From positions 248,001-312,000 of the forward strand of contig JANSYK010000004.1 of NCBI GenBank assembly GCA_024742485.1: a stretch of 64,000 nucleotides of DNA. The letters are read 5' to 3'. The DNA is from Alphaproteobacteria bacterium. GTDB taxonomy: Bacteria > Pseudomonadota > Alphaproteobacteria > Rhizobiales > Rhizobiaceae. Positions 1 to 9,250 of the stretch are shown one piece after another. How positions within the stretch are numbered: the stretch's first letter is position 1; each line of letters begins with the position of its first letter. The notes beneath the pieces were generated by a model. The model saw only the letters and a program-made list of their open reading frames with translations, searched no databases and had not been told where the DNA came from. A program made the translations under genes and the position numbers.

Positions 1-965
1 CCTTCAATATCAGCCATTTTGGTCGGAAGTCCGACGCTCTGAAAATGCGCGGCAACACGGTGCGCATCGTCCGGGCTGGCCAGATTGAGTCGGGCCGAGA
101 ACTGATGGGCCAGCACCGTGCCAATCGCCACCCCTTCGCCATGCACGAGCCGGTTTCCGTCATAGTCGGTCGCTGCCTCCAGCGCATGTCCGAACGTATG
201 CCCCAGATTCAGCAGCGCCCGGTGACCACCTTCATGCTCATCGGCGGCAACGACATCCGCCTTGGCCTGGCAGCTTTGCGCGATTGCGCGCACCCGCGCA
301 CCGCCGCCGGCAAACACATCACGCCAATGGTCTTCCAGCCAGGAAAAGAATTCAGGCTGGTCGATCAATCCGTATTTGACCATTTCGGCGTAGCCGGCAC
401 GAAACTCCCGCTCGCTCAACGTGTCGAGGACGCCGGTGTCGGCAAGCACCAGCGCCGGCTGATAAAACACGCCGACCAGGTTTTTTCCATGGGCGGTGTT
501 GATCCCGGTTTTGCCGCCGACGGAGGAATCGACCTGCGCCAGGAGCGATGTGGGGATCTGCACGAAACGCATGCCCCGCCGCACGATTCCGGCGACAAAC
601 CCCGTCAAATCGCCGATGACGCCGCCACCCAGCGCCACAACGGCGTCGCCGCGTTCGAGATGGGCATCAAGGATCTCCTCCGAGACCCGGATCACCTGAT
701 CGAAGCGCTTGGTTTTCTCGCCGGCCGGCAGAACAATGGATATGCTCTGGATACCGGCATCCTTGAGACTGTCCTGCAGCGGTGCGAGATAATGGGCGGC
801 GACATGTTCATCCGTGACGATGGCGGCACGCACCCCCGGCAGACGCGCGGCGATCTTGGAACCAGCGCGGCCAATCAGGCCCGGGCCGATGAGAATGTCG
901 TAGGATCGGGCGCCCAGCGGAACCTCGACGCGCGCCTGATCTGCAGTTTTTTCTGTCGCGCTCAT
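1..965 (-). CDS. aroB: 3-dehydroquinate synthase AroB (3' end cut by window edge)
   Basis: Second step of the shikimate pathway: converts DAHP to 3-dehydroquinate using NAD+ and a divalent metal, in the cytoplasm. Reading the minus strand from ATG at 965 gives about 321 codons with no stop before the left edge. Family hallmarks are visible: the glycine-rich NAD-binding stretch GGGVIGDLTGFVAG, the substrate segment DSSVGGKTGIN, the metal-ligand region GYAEMVKYG, and the metal-binding histidines in LGHTFGHALE and VHGEGVAIG. The start is fixed by a 4-bp ATGA overlap with the stop of aroK, so the two genes are translationally coupled as aroK-aroB, a common alphaproteobacterial arrangement. Only the C-terminal helical part (roughly 50 residues by family length) is missing. 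Confidence 0.96.
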   Translation of the reverse strand, partial: MSATEKTADQARVEVPLGARSYDILIGPGLIGRAGSKIAARLPGVRAAIVTDEHVAAHYLAPLQDSLKDAGIQSISIVLPAGEKTKRFDQVIRVSEEILDAHLERGDAVVALGGGVIGDLTGFVAGIVRRGMRFVQIPTSLLAQVDSSVGGKTGINTAHGKNLVGVFYQPALVLADTGVLDTLSEREFRAGYAEMVKYGLIDQPEFFSWLEDHWRDVFAGGGARVRAIAQSCQAKADVVAADEHEGGHRALLNLGHTFGHALEAATDYDGNRLVHGEGVAIGTVLAHQFSARLNLASPDDAHRVAAHFQSVGLPTKMADIE

Positions 966-1570
966 GGATTGCCTTCCCAGCTCCCTTTATCGCTGCCCGG
1001 CCCAACCCCGATGACCGCATCCAGCACTTCACCGACGATTTTTTCCTTGCTGACATCACGTGATTGCACGATGAGATCCGCTTCGCCATAAACCGGATAT
1101 CGTGCCTCAAGCAAGGCCGATAGCGTGCCCTTGGGATCGGCATTCTGCAAAAGCGGCCGGTGGGACCTCTTGCGCACGCGCTCCCAAAGCACCTCCAGAT
1201 CCGCCCGCAACCATAACGAAAGACCGCGCCGCTGGATCACCGAGCGTGTCCGCTCATTGATAAATGCGCCGCCGCCGGTGGACAGGATCATCGGCCCCTC
1301 CTGAAGGAGCCGCCTGATGACCCGCTCCTCAAGCGCACGGAATTCGTCCTCTCCATAGGTGTCAAAGAGATCGACAATCGACATGCGCGAGACCTTCTCG
1401 ATCTCCTGATCCGAATCGACAAAGGGAATCTTCATCGCGGAGGCCGTCATTTTGCCGATAACGGACTTGCCGGCCCCCATCAGGCCGACGAAAACCAGCG
1501 TCCGTTTGCCAAGCACATTCGTGGCCAGCCGCCCCTTGTTTTGCATCAGACTGAGCACACGGCTGTTCAT
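962..1570 (-). CDS. aroK: Shikimate kinase AroK
   Basis: ATP-dependent phosphorylation of shikimate to shikimate-3-phosphate. The 202-residue product has the P-loop GLMGAGKSVIGK at about residue 30, the shikimate-binding FVDSDQEIE that follows it, the GGGAF motif at about 100, and the lid region around RKRSHRPLL. The N-terminal 20 residues precede the normal family start, but the upstream ATG at 1570 has a GGAA-type ribosome-binding site and the internal Met9 has none, so the longer form is kept. Its TGA overlaps the aroB ATG. The 243-bp gap to the divergent small gene at 1814 should hold the promoters for both directions; no box could be assigned with confidence. Confidence 0.95.
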   Translation of the reverse strand: MNSRVLSLMQNKGRLATNVLGKRTLVFVGLMGAGKSVIGKMTASAMKIPFVDSDQEIEKVSRMSIVDLFDTYGEDEFRALEERVIRRLLQEGPMILSTGGGAFINERTRSVIQRRGLSLWLRADLEVLWERVRKRSHRPLLQNADPKGTLSALLEARYPVYGEADLIVQSRDVSKEKIVGEVLDAVIGVGPGSDKGSWEGNP

Positions 1571-1813
1571 GATTCAGAATTCCGGCACCGAGGCAATTGT
1601 CGGTGTTTCATCAATGAGGGCACGTTTTTCGGGGTCAGCCCGACACCCGCCCCTATCCGGTATCGACAAATGTGCCCACGCCGTCAAGATGGGCCGCTCA
1701 AACCATGGATGGGGCGACGACACGATCGTCCTCACCGATTGTCGCCATCAGTCTTGCAACGGCCCCGCGCCTCGCCCATAAAGGTCAGCAAGACAACACA
1801 CACGGGACGCCGC

Positions 1814-1960
1814 ATGCCGTCATTGATCCGATTTCTGGTTTTTTGCGCGGTCATTGCCGGCCTGGTCTACGGCGCGATGTTTGCGCTGACGACCCTTGTC
1901 GACCCCAAACCACGGGAAATCACGATCCGGGTGCCGACGGAAAAGGTCAATCAGGACTAG
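1814..1960 (+). CDS. Small single-pass membrane protein upstream of xerD
   Basis: A 48-residue product with one hydrophobic helix at residues 5-27, followed by a short charged tail containing [13 protein letters not shown]. The start at 1814 is chosen over longer in-frame openings because the hydrophobic segment begins immediately after it. It lies 25 bp upstream of xerD on the same strand, so the two are probably co-transcribed. Small membrane proteins at this position next to xerD are, from general knowledge, recurrent in Rhizobiales genomes and are often loosely labelled histidine kinases; nothing in this sequence supports that label. Function unknown. Confidence 0.7.
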   Translation: MPSLIRFLVFCAVIAGLVYGAMFALTTLVDPKPREITIRVPTEKVNQD

Positions 1961-1985
1961 GCTCTCTTGCGTCGGGAGGTTCACA

Positions 1986-2936
1986 TTGGCAGACCTGAGT
2001 TCCGCCCATCTGGAAGCTTTCCTGGAGATGATGAGCGCCGAGCGCGGATCCGCCGGCAACACGCTGACCTCCTACAGGAGCGACCTTGAGGACGCGCTGG
2101 CCTTTCTGAGCGGCAGCCGCACCAGTTTGCTTGCTGCGACAAGCGACGATCTTCGAGGCTATCTCGCCGACATCTCGGCCCGCGGCTTTGCCGCCAGCTC
2201 CCAGGCCAGACGCCTTTCGGCCCTGCGTCAGTTCTACCGCTTCCTCTACACCGAAGGCCTTCGCGGTGATGACCCAACAGGTGTTCTTGATTCGCCCAAA
2301 AAACCGCTAGCACTGCCCAAGTCCCTGAGCGTCGACCATGTGACGGCGCTGCTGGACGGCGCCAAGAAAGAAGCCGAACAGGCAACGGACGACCCAGGCG
2401 AACATCTCTTGCGTCTGCGGCGGCTGGCGCTGCTGGAAATGCTGTATGCGACCGGAATGCGCGTGTCCGAACTTGTCAGCCTGCCCGCATCCGTCGCAAC
2501 GCAGGATGACGACCGGTTCCTCATCATTCGCGGCAAGGGCAACAAGGAAAGACTGGTCCCGCTTTCGGTCACCGCTCGCCAGGCGCTGGCCGACTACGTC
2601 GCCCGCCGCTTACGCTTGGAAGAGGCGGAGGGGATACCGGCGCCGGCCTTTTTGTTTCCGTCGCGCTCCGCGAGCGGTCATCTGCCGCGTCAGGTCTTTG
2701 CCCGTGAACTCAAGGACCTTGCATGGCGCTGCGGCCTTGATGCACGGTCGCTTTCACCGCACATACTTCGACACGCCTTCGCCAGTCATCTTCTGCAAAA
2801 CGGCGCCGATCTCAGAGTGGTGCAGGAACTGCTTGGCCATTCGGACATATCGACGACGCAAATCTACACCCATATATTGGAGGAACGACTGCAGAAACTG
2901 GTCGGTGATCATCATCCGCTGGCAAAACAGGGATGA
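1986..2936 (+). CDS. xerD: Tyrosine recombinase XerD
   Basis: Site-specific recombinase acting with XerC at dif to resolve chromosome dimers at division. The 316-residue product (family about 300) has an N-terminal SAM-like core-binding domain (residues 1-90) and a C-terminal catalytic domain with the complete residue set: Arg in [12 protein letters not shown], Lys in [11 protein letters not shown], His-x-x-Arg in [15 protein letters not shown], the second His in LGHSDIS, and the nucleophilic Tyr in TTQIYTH. The start is TTG at 1986, six bases after a GGAGG ribosome-binding site; the open frame extends to 1896 but that extension has no family similarity. A non-ATG start may keep expression modest. 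No dif-like site was recognised nearby. Confidence 0.93.
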   Translation: MADLSSAHLEAFLEMMSAERGSAGNTLTSYRSDLEDALAFLSGSRTSLLAATSDDLRGYLADISARGFAASSQARRLSALRQFYRFLYTEGLRGDDPTGVLDSPKKPLALPKSLSVDHVTALLDGAKKEAEQATDDPGEHLLRLRRLALLEMLYATGMRVSELVSLPASVATQDDDRFLIIRGKGNKERLVPLSVTARQALADYVARRLRLEEAEGIPAPAFLFPSRSASGHLPRQVFARELKDLAWRCGLDARSLSPHILRHAFASHLLQNGADLRVVQELLGHSDISTTQIYTHILEERLQKLVGDHHPLAKQG

Positions 2937-3089
2937 ATCGCACTGTCCAAGATACGCCCAAAAAACAAATCGGGTTCTTTTTCCGGGAAATTATTACCAA
3001 TACGACTTGCAATAACCCATAATGGTACTTAGCCAGAGGGTCTGGAAAACGCGCCGAACTGCCGCAACAGCCTGAGAGATCAGACCTAT

Positions 3090-4043
3090 ATGATCAACTA
3101 TCTCGACTTCGAAAAGCCACTTTCAGACATTGAAGGCAAAATACACGAGCTCAGAAAACTCGCCGGTGACGATGAAATCATCGATACACAGGCCGAGATC
3201 GAGAAACTCGAGGCAAGAGCCCGCGATCTGCTGGGCGATCTCTACGGAAAGCTGACTCCCTGGCAAAAGACACAGGTGGCGCGTCATCCCGCACGGCCGC
3301 ATTTTCGCGACTACGCAGCAGCCTTGTTCGAGGATTTCACCCTGCTTGCCGGGGACCGCAAATACTCCAATGACGAGGCCATACAGGCCGGCCTTGGCAG
3401 GTTTCGCGGCGAGGGCGTTGCGATTATCGGTCAGGAAAAGGGCCACGATACGAAATCCCGCATCCGGCATAATTTCGGCAGCGCCCGACCGGAAGGGTAC
3501 CGAAAGGCGGTTCGTGTCCTCGAAATGGCAGACCGCTTCGGCCTGCCAGTGGTCACATTGATTGATACGTCCGGCGCTTATCCCGGCGTCGGAGCCGAAG
3601 AACGCGGGCAGGCTGAAGCCATCGCCCGTTCGACGGAAATGTGCCTGAATGTCAAGGTTCCGATCATCTCTGTGGTCATCGGCGAGGGAGGATCCGGTGG
3701 TGCGATCGCCATTGCAACGGGCAACCGGGTCTTCATGCTCGAACATGCCATCTACAGTGTCATCTCGCCCGAGGGCGCCGCGTCCATCCTGTGGCGTGAT
3801 GCTGCACGCGCCAAGGACGCCGCTGCCAACATGAAAATCACCGCGCAGGATCTCAAGGATCTCGGCGTGATTGACGAGATCATTTCCGAGCCGGTGGGCG
3901 GCGCGCACCGCGACCCGGAAGCCGTGATTGCCGCGACCGGCGATGTCATTTCCAGATCATTGGTGGAGCTTGGTGAACTCGATGGCGACGCGTTGCGCCA
4001 GGACAGGCGCCAAAAATATCTCGACATCGGCAGAAACCTCTGA
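3090..4043 (+). CDS. accA: Acetyl-CoA carboxylase carboxyltransferase subunit alpha
   Basis: With AccD, transfers carboxyl from carboxybiotin to acetyl-CoA, making malonyl-CoA for fatty acid synthesis. The 317-residue length is exactly that of the family. The N-terminal coiled segment (residues 8-50, [14 protein letters not shown] onwards) is followed by the crotonase-fold carboxyltransferase domain, with [35 protein letters not shown], the glycine-rich [11 protein letters not shown] and [12 protein letters not shown]. The 150-bp gap from xerD is AT-richer and probably contains its own promoter. The order xerD-accA-L,D-transpeptidase is characteristic of Rhizobiales. Confidence 0.97.
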   Translation: MINYLDFEKPLSDIEGKIHELRKLAGDDEIIDTQAEIEKLEARARDLLGDLYGKLTPWQKTQVARHPARPHFRDYAAALFEDFTLLAGDRKYSNDEAIQAGLGRFRGEGVAIIGQEKGHDTKSRIRHNFGSARPEGYRKAVRVLEMADRFGLPVVTLIDTSGAYPGVGAEERGQAEAIARSTEMCLNVKVPIISVVIGEGGSGGAIAIATGNRVFMLEHAIYSVISPEGAASILWRDAARAKDAAANMKITAQDLKDLGVIDEIISEPVGGAHRDPEAVIAATGDVISRSLVELGELDGDALRQDRRQKYLDIGRNL

Positions 4044-4260
4044 TCCATCACCCCCGCGGGACCGGTATTGGCCTTGGAATTGGCGCATTGCTGATTACAA
4101 TTTTGTGAGGTTTCTCGTTTGGACAGCCATGGTAAAGGTTCATGAACCATATTCGGCTTATCTGAGATCGCCGGCTGTCTCCTCACCGGATCGCGGCGTC
4201 GGCAAAACTCAGACCGATTGAATCAATCGAACCGGATCGGGCATGCAACGCGGAAGACAA

Positions 4261-5373
4261 ATGAAAACTGATCGACCTTTGGGCTGGAAAACATTGCTGG
4301 TGATGTCCGCAATGACGGTTGCCCTGGCTGGCTGCAACGACGTGCTGGAATCCGTCGACAACAAGGCCGAATACCCGTTGCCCAAGAAGCTGGTCAACAA
4401 GATGAAGGCCCATGACCAGCGCGTGCGTGCACCGGTCATGATGCGCATCTTCAAGCAGGAAGGCATGCTGGAGGTCTGGAAGGCCAAGGGCAATGGCCGG
4501 TACGCCCTCGTCAAGGAATATGAGATCTGCAAATGGTCCGGTGTTCTGGGACCGAAATTCAAGGAGGGGGACCGCCAGGCGCCTGAAGGGTTTTATGATA
4601 TCCGCCCCCATCAGATGAATCCCAAATCCAGCTACTACCTGTCATTCAACATGGGATTTCCCAATCGCTTCGATCGGTCACACGGCCGTACGGGCAGCAA
4701 TCTGATGGTCCATGGCGCCTGCTCATCGGCCGGATGCTATTCCATGACCGACGAACAGGTTCTGGAGATCTATGCCTTTGCCCGCGAAGCCTTTCGAGGT
4801 GGCCAGCAGGCATTTCAGGTTCAGGCCTATCCCTTTCGCATGACAGCCGAAAACATGGCCGCTCACCGCGACAGCGAGCATTATGAATTCTGGAAAATGA
4901 TCAAGGTTGGCTATGACCATTTCGAGCTGACCAAACGGCCGCCGAAAGTGGATGTCTGCGACCGCCAATACATGTTCAACCAGGTCACCGAGCCGGGTGA
5001 GGAATTCCGGGCCAATGCCGCATGCCCACCGTCACAGACGCCGCATTCACTGCAACTGGCCTATGCATCCTATTCCAAGAAATATGAGCGGGAATACGCC
5101 GAGGCGGTCAAGGAAGCGGTCAAGAAGGAAAACAAGGCCAAGAGAAAGGCCATCACAGCTCCGGCAATTGCCGCACCGGCCCAATCCACGCCTCTTCCCG
5201 CAGTGACCACTGCCCAGCAATCACCGCGTGTCCTGACCGCACCGGCCGTCGCTGCAACCGCGCCGGTTCCGGTGCCCACACCGTCGACCGACGATGCTTC
5301 TACGGCCTCGATCAATGCGCCGGTCCAGCAGGAAAAGACCAAGAAGTCCTGGTGGAAGGTCTGGAACCGCTGA
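4261..5373 (+). CDS. L,D-transpeptidase (YkuD-type) lipoprotein
   Basis: Predicted periplasmic peptidoglycan-modifying enzyme making 3-3 crosslinks or attaching proteins to diaminopimelate. The 370-residue product has a lipoprotein signal peptide with lipobox VALAGC at residues 20-25. The catalytic stretch MVHGACSSAGCYSM matches the YkuD pattern of a His-Gly followed by S-x-G-C with the nucleophilic Cys, and FYDIRPHQMNP resembles the YafK group. The last 110 residues are Lys/Ala/Pro-rich and low in complexity, plausibly a cell-wall-spanning tail. The start at 4261 (GGAAG upstream) is preferred; ATG at 4243 would add six residues. TusA-like follows after 6 bp. Confidence 0.88.
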   Translation: MKTDRPLGWKTLLVMSAMTVALAGCNDVLESVDNKAEYPLPKKLVNKMKAHDQRVRAPVMMRIFKQEGMLEVWKAKGNGRYALVKEYEICKWSGVLGPKFKEGDRQAPEGFYDIRPHQMNPKSSYYLSFNMGFPNRFDRSHGRTGSNLMVHGACSSAGCYSMTDEQVLEIYAFAREAFRGGQQAFQVQAYPFRMTAENMAAHRDSEHYEFWKMIKVGYDHFELTKRPPKVDVCDRQYMFNQVTEPGEEFRANAACPPSQTPHSLQLAYASYSKKYEREYAEAVKEAVKKENKAKRKAITAPAIAAPAQSTPLPAVTTAQQSPRVLTAPAVAATAPVPVPTPSTDDASTASINAPVQQEKTKKSWWKVWNR

Positions 5374-5379
5374 GACAAC

Positions 5380-5610
5380 ATGACATCGGCCGACATCTAC
5401 GATCTGCGCGGATTGAAATGTCCGTTGCCTGTTCTCAAAACCCGCAAACGCATGAAGGACATGGCGCCCGGATCACTGATCTGGGTTGAAACCAGCGATC
5501 CTCTGGCGGTGATCGACATTCCGCACTTCTGCCAGGAACACGGGCATACCCTGTGTGAAACGCAGAGCGATGAAGCAGGTCATCGTTTTCTGATCGAAAA
5601 AGCGCGCTAG
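5380..5610 (+). CDS. TusA/SirA-like sulfur carrier protein
   Basis: A 76-residue protein of the TusA family (two-layered alpha/beta fold). TusA proteins carry persulfide sulfur on a conserved Cys for tRNA thiolation, molybdenum cofactor synthesis or other sulfur trafficking. The signature is LRGLKCPLPVLKTRK near residue 10, with Cys-Pro-x-Pro containing the sulfur-accepting Cys. Also visible is the family segment GSLIWVETSDPLAVIDIPHFC. It sits 6 bp after the L,D-transpeptidase, so it is probably the last gene of that transcript. Its TAG stop directly abuts repeat element copy 1. Whether it is true TusA or a paralogue cannot be told from sequence alone, so no symbol is given. Confidence 0.88.
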   Translation: MTSADIYDLRGLKCPLPVLKTRKRMKDMAPGSLIWVETSDPLAVIDIPHFCQEHGHTLCETQSDEAGHRFLIEKAR

Positions 5611-5691
5611 AACAATTCAGGTTTTGACGGAATCGGCAAATCCATCGACTGGCACCGTTGTCCCGTTACTGACAAAACGAGAAACGGTCTA
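5608..5691 (+). repeat. Dispersed two-stem-loop element, copy 1 (shortened)
   Basis: Begins TAG-AA-CAATTCAGGTTTTGACGG and ends GAAACGGTCTAA. It matches copy 3 (60846-60948) closely at both ends but lacks about 20 bases in the middle, including the right arm of the first stem. The second stem survives with one mismatch (CCGTTAC / GAAACGG). It fills the convergent gap between the TusA-like gene and the CobW GTPase, so it may serve as a bidirectional transcript end. Confidence 0.85.
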
Positions 5692-5699
5692 AGGTTCAA

Positions 5700-6791
5700 T
5701 CAACCGGAATATCCCGGAATGGCCAGCGGATTGTCTTCCAGGGCTGCCCGGTCCGGTGTGTCGACCCCCGGTTTGCCGACAAAGGCTGCAAACAGACGAC
5801 TGACATAATCCGGGTCGATGTCCCGGGTGATCAGCACAAGTCGTGTGCGATGATCATCATCCGGCCAGCCGGCCAGCCGCGCAGGCGGATGGAATATCTC
5901 CTGAACTCCGTGCAGAACCACCGGCCTTGCCGGGTCGTCCGAAAGGCTGACGATGCCTTTCATCCGCAACAGGTCTCGCCCCTGTCCCGAGCGCAGCAAG
6001 TCTATGAACATGTCCAGTGCGGCCGGTTCGATCGGCGTCTCTTCCGTCACGGTAAAGGCCCGAATGCGGCTATCGTGCCGGTTCACATCATGATGATGAT
6101 GATCGTCATGATCATAGGCGTCGGCGCGCAGCCAACCGGCCACGTCGGCTGTCTTGGTCGCCGGGTCATACAGACCGCATTGAAAAAGCCCGGCCAGCTT
6201 CCCGTCAATATCCTCGGCCGTGAACTGTTCGGCGCCGGGATTGAGGTGGCGCAGGCGTTGCCGCAATGCGCCGATCCGGTCTTGTTCCGATTCACACAGA
6301 TCGGTCTTGGTCAAAACGATGCGGTCGGCAACGGCGACCTGCTTGACGGCTTCCGCATGGCTGTCCAGCGTCGCCGCGCCATTGACCACATCCACCGTGA
6401 CGATGACGCCATCAAGACTGTAATTTTGAACCAGAACCGGGTGCCCCATGACCGCATGCAGCACCGGCGCGGGATCGGCAAGACCGGTGGTTTCGATGAC
6501 GACGCGGCGAAGAGCCTTGATCCGGCCTGTCTGCAGGCGGTCGATCAGATCGGCTAACGTATCGACCAGTTCACCGCGCACGGTACAGCACAGACAACCG
6601 TCCGACAGTTCGATCACGCCATCGCTGGATTGCTCGACCAGCAGATGGTCGATCCCGACATCGCCAAACTCGTTGATGATCACGGCCGTATCACGAAGGT
6701 CGGGATCCTTGAGTAGCCGGTTCAGCAGCGTCGTCTTACCCGAGCCCAGAAATCCGGTCAGGATGGAGACGGGGATGGGATCGGTGGCCAT
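5700..6791 (-). CDS. CobW/COG0523-family GTPase (metal chaperone)
   Basis: G3E-family P-loop GTPase that delivers or inserts metal (Zn, Co, Fe or Ni according to subgroup). The 363-residue protein has Walker A GFLGSGKTTLLNRLL at residue 12, the diagnostic metal-binding CxCC in DGCLCCTVRGEL at about 65, the Walker B/ETTG segment VVIETTGLADPAPV, NKxD-like TKTDL, and a C-terminal CobW domain. A His/Asp-rich stretch (DHDDHHHHD, about residue 230) is typical of zinc-handling members. It lies 8 bp downstream of the D,D-carboxypeptidase gene on the same strand and is probably co-transcribed with it. I see no Zur box or B12 genes nearby, so the metal is unassigned. Confidence 0.9.
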   Translation of the reverse strand: MATDPIPVSILTGFLGSGKTTLLNRLLKDPDLRDTAVIINEFGDVGIDHLLVEQSSDGVIELSDGCLCCTVRGELVDTLADLIDRLQTGRIKALRRVVIETTGLADPAPVLHAVMGHPVLVQNYSLDGVIVTVDVVNGAATLDSHAEAVKQVAVADRIVLTKTDLCESEQDRIGALRQRLRHLNPGAEQFTAEDIDGKLAGLFQCGLYDPATKTADVAGWLRADAYDHDDHHHHDVNRHDSRIRAFTVTEETPIEPAALDMFIDLLRSGQGRDLLRMKGIVSLSDDPARPVVLHGVQEIFHPPARLAGWPDDDHRTRLVLITRDIDPDYVSRLFAAFVGKPGVDTPDRAALEDNPLAIPGYSG

Positions 6792-6799
6792 GGGGCAGC

Positions 6800-7948
6800 C
6801 TACAGGCTGGGCCGCGGCGTTGGCACGGGCACGTCGAATGCCGGTTTCAGGCTGGTCGCGGCAAACGAGGCAGAGGCACTCCCGGTGAAATTCGGCCGCG
6901 GCGTCGGAATCGGAACATCGGCCAGCACAATGCGACCGGTCAGGCGCACCGGCACCGCCTTGGCCGCTCGGTTGAGCGGCTTGAGATGGGTCGAATTCAA
7001 CACCAGCCGGCCCTCCACATCGCGGCCGCCATAGCGCGCCTTGCGCGCTTCCGTGGAACAGATGGATTCACGTAGATCGGCGATCTGCCTGCGGTTCTTT
7101 CCATAGGGTTTGAGATTTGTCAGCGTTGGTTTTGTCAGCGAACCAATGTTGAACCCCTTCGTCAACAGCATCGCCGATTCGTTGGCCCGCTCCTCCTGGT
7201 CTTTCGCGCCAAGCACGACCGACACAATCGTCCTGCCATTGCGTGTCGCCGATGAAACCTGATTGAACCCCGACGAACAGATGAAACCGGTCTTCATGCC
7301 ATTGGCGCCGCTGAAACGGCCGATCAGGATGTTGTAATTGGTATAGGTCTTCTTGCCGCTGGTGATGGCCTCCAGTGCAAAATAATGCATGTGCTCCGGG
7401 AATTCACGATGCAAGGCAACACCCAGAACCGCCATATCCCTGGCGGTGGTGCTCTGGCCTTCGCCCGGAAGTCCGTTGGAATTGACAAACCGTGTGTCGG
7501 TCATGCCAAGGCGCCGCGCTTCAGCGTTCATCATGGCGATAAACTGTTCGTTGCTTCCGGCAACCGATTCACCAATCCCGATGGAAACATCATTGGCCGA
7601 CTTGACGAGAATGATCTTCAGCGCATTGTCCAGCGTCAATTGCGACCCTGGCTTGAAATACATCTTGCTCGGCGGTGCCTTGGCCGCTTTTTTGCTGATC
7701 GTCACCGGCGAGTTCATGGTCATCTCGCCGGACTGGACCTGACGAAACACCACATAGGCCGTCATGAGTTTCGTCAGCGATGCCGGATACCAGCGCTTGA
7801 ATGCGTCCTTGTGATCCAGCACCTTGCCGCTCGCCACATCGACAATGATGGACGGACCTGCCGCATGGGCAAGCCCTGCCGGCATAACCCACAGCATGAT
7901 CGCTGCGATCAGGAGCGCCGGAATGGCGGGACGGCGGCGTGACGACAC
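6800..7948 (-). CDS. D-alanyl-D-alanine carboxypeptidase (serine, S11 family)
   Basis: Low-molecular-weight penicillin-binding protein that trims the terminal D-Ala from peptidoglycan stem peptides in the periplasm. The start is taken as GTG at 7948, preceded by CTGGAG; the frame runs back to 8116 but that extension crosses the divergent gene's promoter. Residues 1-31 form a signal peptide ending AHA. The catalytic motifs are complete: SxxK in PASLTKLMTAY, SxN in KSANDVSIG, and KTG in GMKTGFICSSGF. The C-terminus carries two copies of a Pro-rich motif, VPIPTPRP and VPVPTPRP, about 30 residues apart; I do not know their role. The downstream gene is the CobW GTPase. Confidence 0.9.
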   Translation of the reverse strand: MSSRRRPAIPALLIAAIMLWVMPAGLAHAAGPSIIVDVASGKVLDHKDAFKRWYPASLTKLMTAYVVFRQVQSGEMTMNSPVTISKKAAKAPPSKMYFKPGSQLTLDNALKIILVKSANDVSIGIGESVAGSNEQFIAMMNAEARRLGMTDTRFVNSNGLPGEGQSTTARDMAVLGVALHREFPEHMHYFALEAITSGKKTYTNYNILIGRFSGANGMKTGFICSSGFNQVSSATRNGRTIVSVVLGAKDQEERANESAMLLTKGFNIGSLTKPTLTNLKPYGKNRRQIADLRESICSTEARKARYGGRDVEGRLVLNSTHLKPLNRAAKAVPVRLTGRIVLADVPIPTPRPNFTGSASASFAATSLKPAFDVPVPTPRPSL

Positions 7949-8045
7949 GATGGAACTCCAGTAGGTGGATATTTGTATGTACCGATACGCTGCCTTATAT
8001 GCCATACATTCAGCAACGCCAATACACACAACAAGGGATCCGTCC

Positions 8046-9215
8046 ATGCCGATTCTCAATCGCGCCGCCGAGATGCAAACCGAAATCACCGAGTGGCGCA
8101 GACATCTGCACAGCAATCCCGAATTGCTGTTTGATGTTCACCAGACCGCGGCATTTGTCGAGGACAAGCTGAAATCCTTCGGGTGCGACGAGGTTGTCAC
8201 GGGCATCGGCCGAACCGGTGTTGTGGGCATTATCCGGGGCCGCGATGGTGGCAACGGCAAGACTGTCGGACTGCGGGCCGATATGGATGCGCTGCCGATC
8301 AGCGAAACCACCGGGAAATCCTGGGCATCGAAAACCAGTGGGAAAATGCACGCCTGCGGCCATGACGGTCACACGGCCATGCTGCTTGGAGCGGCGAAAT
8401 ACCTGGCGGAAACACGAAATTTTGATGGATCGGTCGCCGTGATTTTCCAGCCCGCTGAGGAAGGCGGCGGTGGCGGCAACGAGATGGTTCAGGACGGCAT
8501 GATGGAACGGTTCACCATCGAGGAAGTGTATGGCATGCACAATCTGCCGGGTCTGGCCGTCGGCGAGTTCGCCATCCGCTCCGGACCGATCATGGCGGCA
8601 ACCGACGTGTTCACCATCACCATCAAGGGCAAAGGCGGCCATGCGGCGATGCCCTATCAGACCGTCGACCCCATTACCATCGGTGCGCAGATTGTCTCGG
8701 GCATGCAGCTGATTGCCTCGCGCAATGCCAACCCGCTGGAGTCGATCGTGGTTTCGGTCACCAAATTCAATGCGGGCAACGCCTATAATGTCATTCCAGA
8801 GGAGGCGGTCATCGCCGGCACCGTCCGCACACTATCGCCTGAGGTGCGCGCCATGGCAGAGCAGCGCATCACCCAAATCGCGCACAACAGCGCCGATGCA
8901 CACAATGCCGAGGCATCCGTCAATTATGAGCGCGGTTATCCGGTCACCCACAATCATTCGGACCAGACCGAATTCGCTGTCTCCATAGCCGGTGACATTG
9001 CCGGACCGGACAAGGTGGATGCCGATACCCCGCCAACCATGGGCGGAGAGGACTTTTCCTACATGCTGGAAGCCAGACCGGGATCGTTCATTTTCATTGG
9101 CAATGGGGACACGGCCAGCCTTCACCATCCGGCCTATGACTTCAACGACGAAGTCATTCCCCATGGCGTTTCCTATTGGGTGCGGCTGGCCGAATCCGCC
9201 CTCGCACGCCACTGA
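8046..9215 (+). CDS. M20-family amidohydrolase (hippurate hydrolase / aminoacylase-like)
   Basis: Metal-dependent hydrolase removing acyl groups from N-acyl amino acids or similar amides. The 389-residue protein (ATG at 8046, AAGGGA 8 bases upstream) has the M20D ligand set: C-x-H-D-x-H in HACGHDGHTAMLLG, the Glu pair in FQPAEEGGGGG, His in GMHNLPG, and the terminal TMGGEDFSYM and SLHHPAYDFND segments. The dimerisation domain lies around residues 185-295 (GKGGHAAMPYQTVDP). Natural substrate unknown. It is divergent from the D,D-carboxypeptidase, with a 97-bp gap that should contain both promoters. Confidence 0.9.
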   Translation: MPILNRAAEMQTEITEWRRHLHSNPELLFDVHQTAAFVEDKLKSFGCDEVVTGIGRTGVVGIIRGRDGGNGKTVGLRADMDALPISETTGKSWASKTSGKMHACGHDGHTAMLLGAAKYLAETRNFDGSVAVIFQPAEEGGGGGNEMVQDGMMERFTIEEVYGMHNLPGLAVGEFAIRSGPIMAATDVFTITIKGKGGHAAMPYQTVDPITIGAQIVSGMQLIASRNANPLESIVVSVTKFNAGNAYNVIPEEAVIAGTVRTLSPEVRAMAEQRITQIAHNSADAHNAEASVNYERGYPVTHNHSDQTEFAVSIAGDIAGPDKVDADTPPTMGGEDFSYMLEARPGSFIFIGNGDTASLHHPAYDFNDEVIPHGVSYWVRLAESALARH

Positions 9216-9250
9216 ACCGCCAGAGAGCAGACCGCATCGGCGTCTGACGA

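Noticed and set aside
45-1091. Plus-strand open frame of 348 codons over aroB
   Set aside because: Antisense to aroB, whose motifs read cleanly on the minus strand; the plus frame has no family features.
3000-3089. Possible sigma-70 boxes before accA (TTGCAA, CATAAT)
   Set aside because: Spacing is too short for a functional pair and other combinations are equally weak.
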